Origin: DATDAW01 sp036525185
GTDB taxonomy: Bacteria > Verrucomicrobiota > Verrucomicrobiia > Chthoniobacterales > DASVRZ01
Assembly: GCA_036525185.1 (NCBI GenBank)
Contig: DATDAW010000015.1
Coordinates: 45,648 to 109,647, forward strand
Reading direction: 5' to 3'
Length of the DNA stretch: 64,000 bases
A model generated the notes under the pieces. That model made no database searches, had not been told where the DNA came from, and saw only the letters and a program-made list of their open reading frames with translations. A program made the position numbers and the translations under genes. The first letter of the stretch is position 1. Every line of letters starts with the position of its first letter. Below, one piece after another: positions 63,196 through 64,000 of this stretch.

Positions 63196-63970
63196 AGCGG
63201 TCCCTTTTACATTGTTGCAGAAAAAGTTCCAGCCATTCCATCACGCAATCGGAGGTATACAGATATCCGTTCTTCCCGGTCGTGGGCCATAGGGACGCGT
63301 GAACGCTCTGCATATCATAAAAGGCTGCGGGTTCTTGCGGGGGCCCGATTTTTCGTTCTGGGAAGAAAGCTTTTACGATTTCGGCAGTTTTAATGGGGGC
63401 TGTAGACAAATTCAGCGTTTCGAGGCCCAATGCAAGCGCCTTCATGAGATCATTCCACAGCCGGTCGAGGCAATAGTATTGGAATTGGGCGAGGGGATTG
63501 ATTTTGTCGGTCTGATGGTCCTCGATTAAATCGAAAATCACATTTTTCTTAATACCGGCACCGAAGAGGGCGGGGAGTCGAACAATCAGGTGATTGGAAA
63601 AAGCATCGCGCACAAAAGTCTCCAATTCATAGCGGTGTCTGCCGTACGGATGATTTGCGGGAGGATCGACGGGCGATGTTTCGTTCACGCCGTTGGGCGA
63701 GGGATAAACGTCGATCGTCGAGATTAATACTAGCGTTCCGATGCGAGCACTTCGAAGAGCGCTTACGAGTCTATCAATTTCCTGGCGGTCCCCGTCAGGA
63801 TCAGCGTTGGCTTTCCATTTGACACCTGGAGCGCCGGCGCAGACGGCCATGTTATATGACTTTTTGCTGATTTCTTGAATGTCCGCCCGGCGGAAAAAGT
63901 CATCAAAGGCATACTGATTTCTGAGATTGGACCCGACGAATCCGGTGGCACCAATTAGAGCAGTCCGCAT
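63173..63970 (-). CDS. NAD-dependent epimerase/dehydratase (extended SDR)
   Basis: 265 residues: GATGFVGSNL at the start (NAD-binding), LVLISTIDVYPSPNGVNETSPVDPPANHPYGRHRYELE with catalytic Thr/Ser and YGRHR (YxxxK replaced by YxxxR), HLIVRLPALFGAGIKKN. It is RfbB/WcaG-like and the first gene of the run within the window. YxxxR instead of YxxxK is unusual for an active SDR. Overlaps the next gene's probable start region. ATG near the window's right edge. Confidence 0.78.
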   Translation of the reverse strand: MRTALIGATGFVGSNLRNQYAFDDFFRRADIQEISKKSYNMAVCAGAPGVKWKANADPDGDRQEIDRLVSALRSARIGTLVLISTIDVYPSPNGVNETSPVDPPANHPYGRHRYELETFVRDAFSNHLIVRLPALFGAGIKKNVIFDLIEDHQTDKINPLAQFQYYCLDRLWNDLMKALALGLETLNLSTAPIKTAEIVKAFFPERKIGPPQEPAAFYDMQSVHASLWPTTGKNGYLYTSDCVMEWLELFLQQCKRDRYQPNRNQ

Positions 63971-64000
63971 TTGATACCCGACGCCGGTTTTTGACTGGTA

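Overview
The window looks like a chromosomal segment of a Gram-negative (diderm) soil-type bacterium, most plausibly Verrucomicrobiota (Spartobacteria/Chthoniobacterales-like). The outer-membrane protein LptD, many signal peptides, a phoH-pgpH-ybeY cluster, a tRNA-Thr/tuf/tRNA-Trp/secE/nusG/rplK cluster, a plant-like phosphofructokinase and a PBP-OmpA fusion all fit that group. There is no rRNA here, so the placement is an inference. No phage, insertion sequence, CRISPR array or origin was seen.

Layout. 1-8.4 kb: recC (5' cut by the window edge), recB and recD overlapping head to tail, then a GC-rich 3' remnant of an SPFH/slipin gene joined directly to the recD stop. 8.4-18 kb: a PLP enzyme, UDP-glucose dehydrogenase, LptD, phosphofructokinase, an orphan antitoxin-like gene, an exported nucleoside-phosphorylase-like protein, a LacI regulator and a PAS protein. 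18-24 kb: an orphan DNA methyltransferase, an OppB/OppC permease pair, and phoH-pgpH-ybeY. 24-32.6 kb: tRNA-Ser, typA, ilvA preceded by a probable isoleucine attenuator, a BaiN-type flavoprotein, a GlxA-type regulator, an MDR reductase and a TetR regulator. 32.7-35.8 kb: translation/elongation cluster with tRNA-Trp and tRNA-Thr, stopping unusually after rplK. 36-41.8 kb: a coiled-coil membrane protein with a PBP-OmpA fusion, a MOSC-GNAT fusion, DUF1684, FKBP and a cupin. 41.8-51.3 kb: a stress-like island with two DUF2383 paralogues, MgtC, phosphoketolase, a DUF892 ferritin-like protein, an attachment-type protein, DUF883-like membrane proteins and tRNA-Arg.

52.5-60.2 kb holds the most interesting metabolic block. 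A glutamine-synthetase-like gene (GlnT/GMAS type) sits in one tight operon with a sarcosine-oxidase-like flavoenzyme and a frameshifted M20 peptidase. It is divergent from three genes matching the parts of N-methylglutamate synthase (class II amidotransferase, GXGXG domain, FMN glutamate synthase domain). An XRE-cupin regulator follows. Together they could conjugate an amine (for example methylamine) to glutamate and oxidise the product, with one flavin oxidase in place of the usual multisubunit dehydrogenase.

60.2-64 kb is the end of an envelope-polysaccharide cluster (membrane glycosyltransferase, FAD oxidoreductase, TIM-barrel isomerase-like protein, SDR epimerase) on the minus strand, running in from beyond the right edge.

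The sharpest regulatory find is upstream of ilvA: a 23-codon leader peptide with an IMMIAIII run, an 11-bp possible antiterminator pairing and a perfect 10-bp intrinsic terminator 21 bases before the ilvA start codon.
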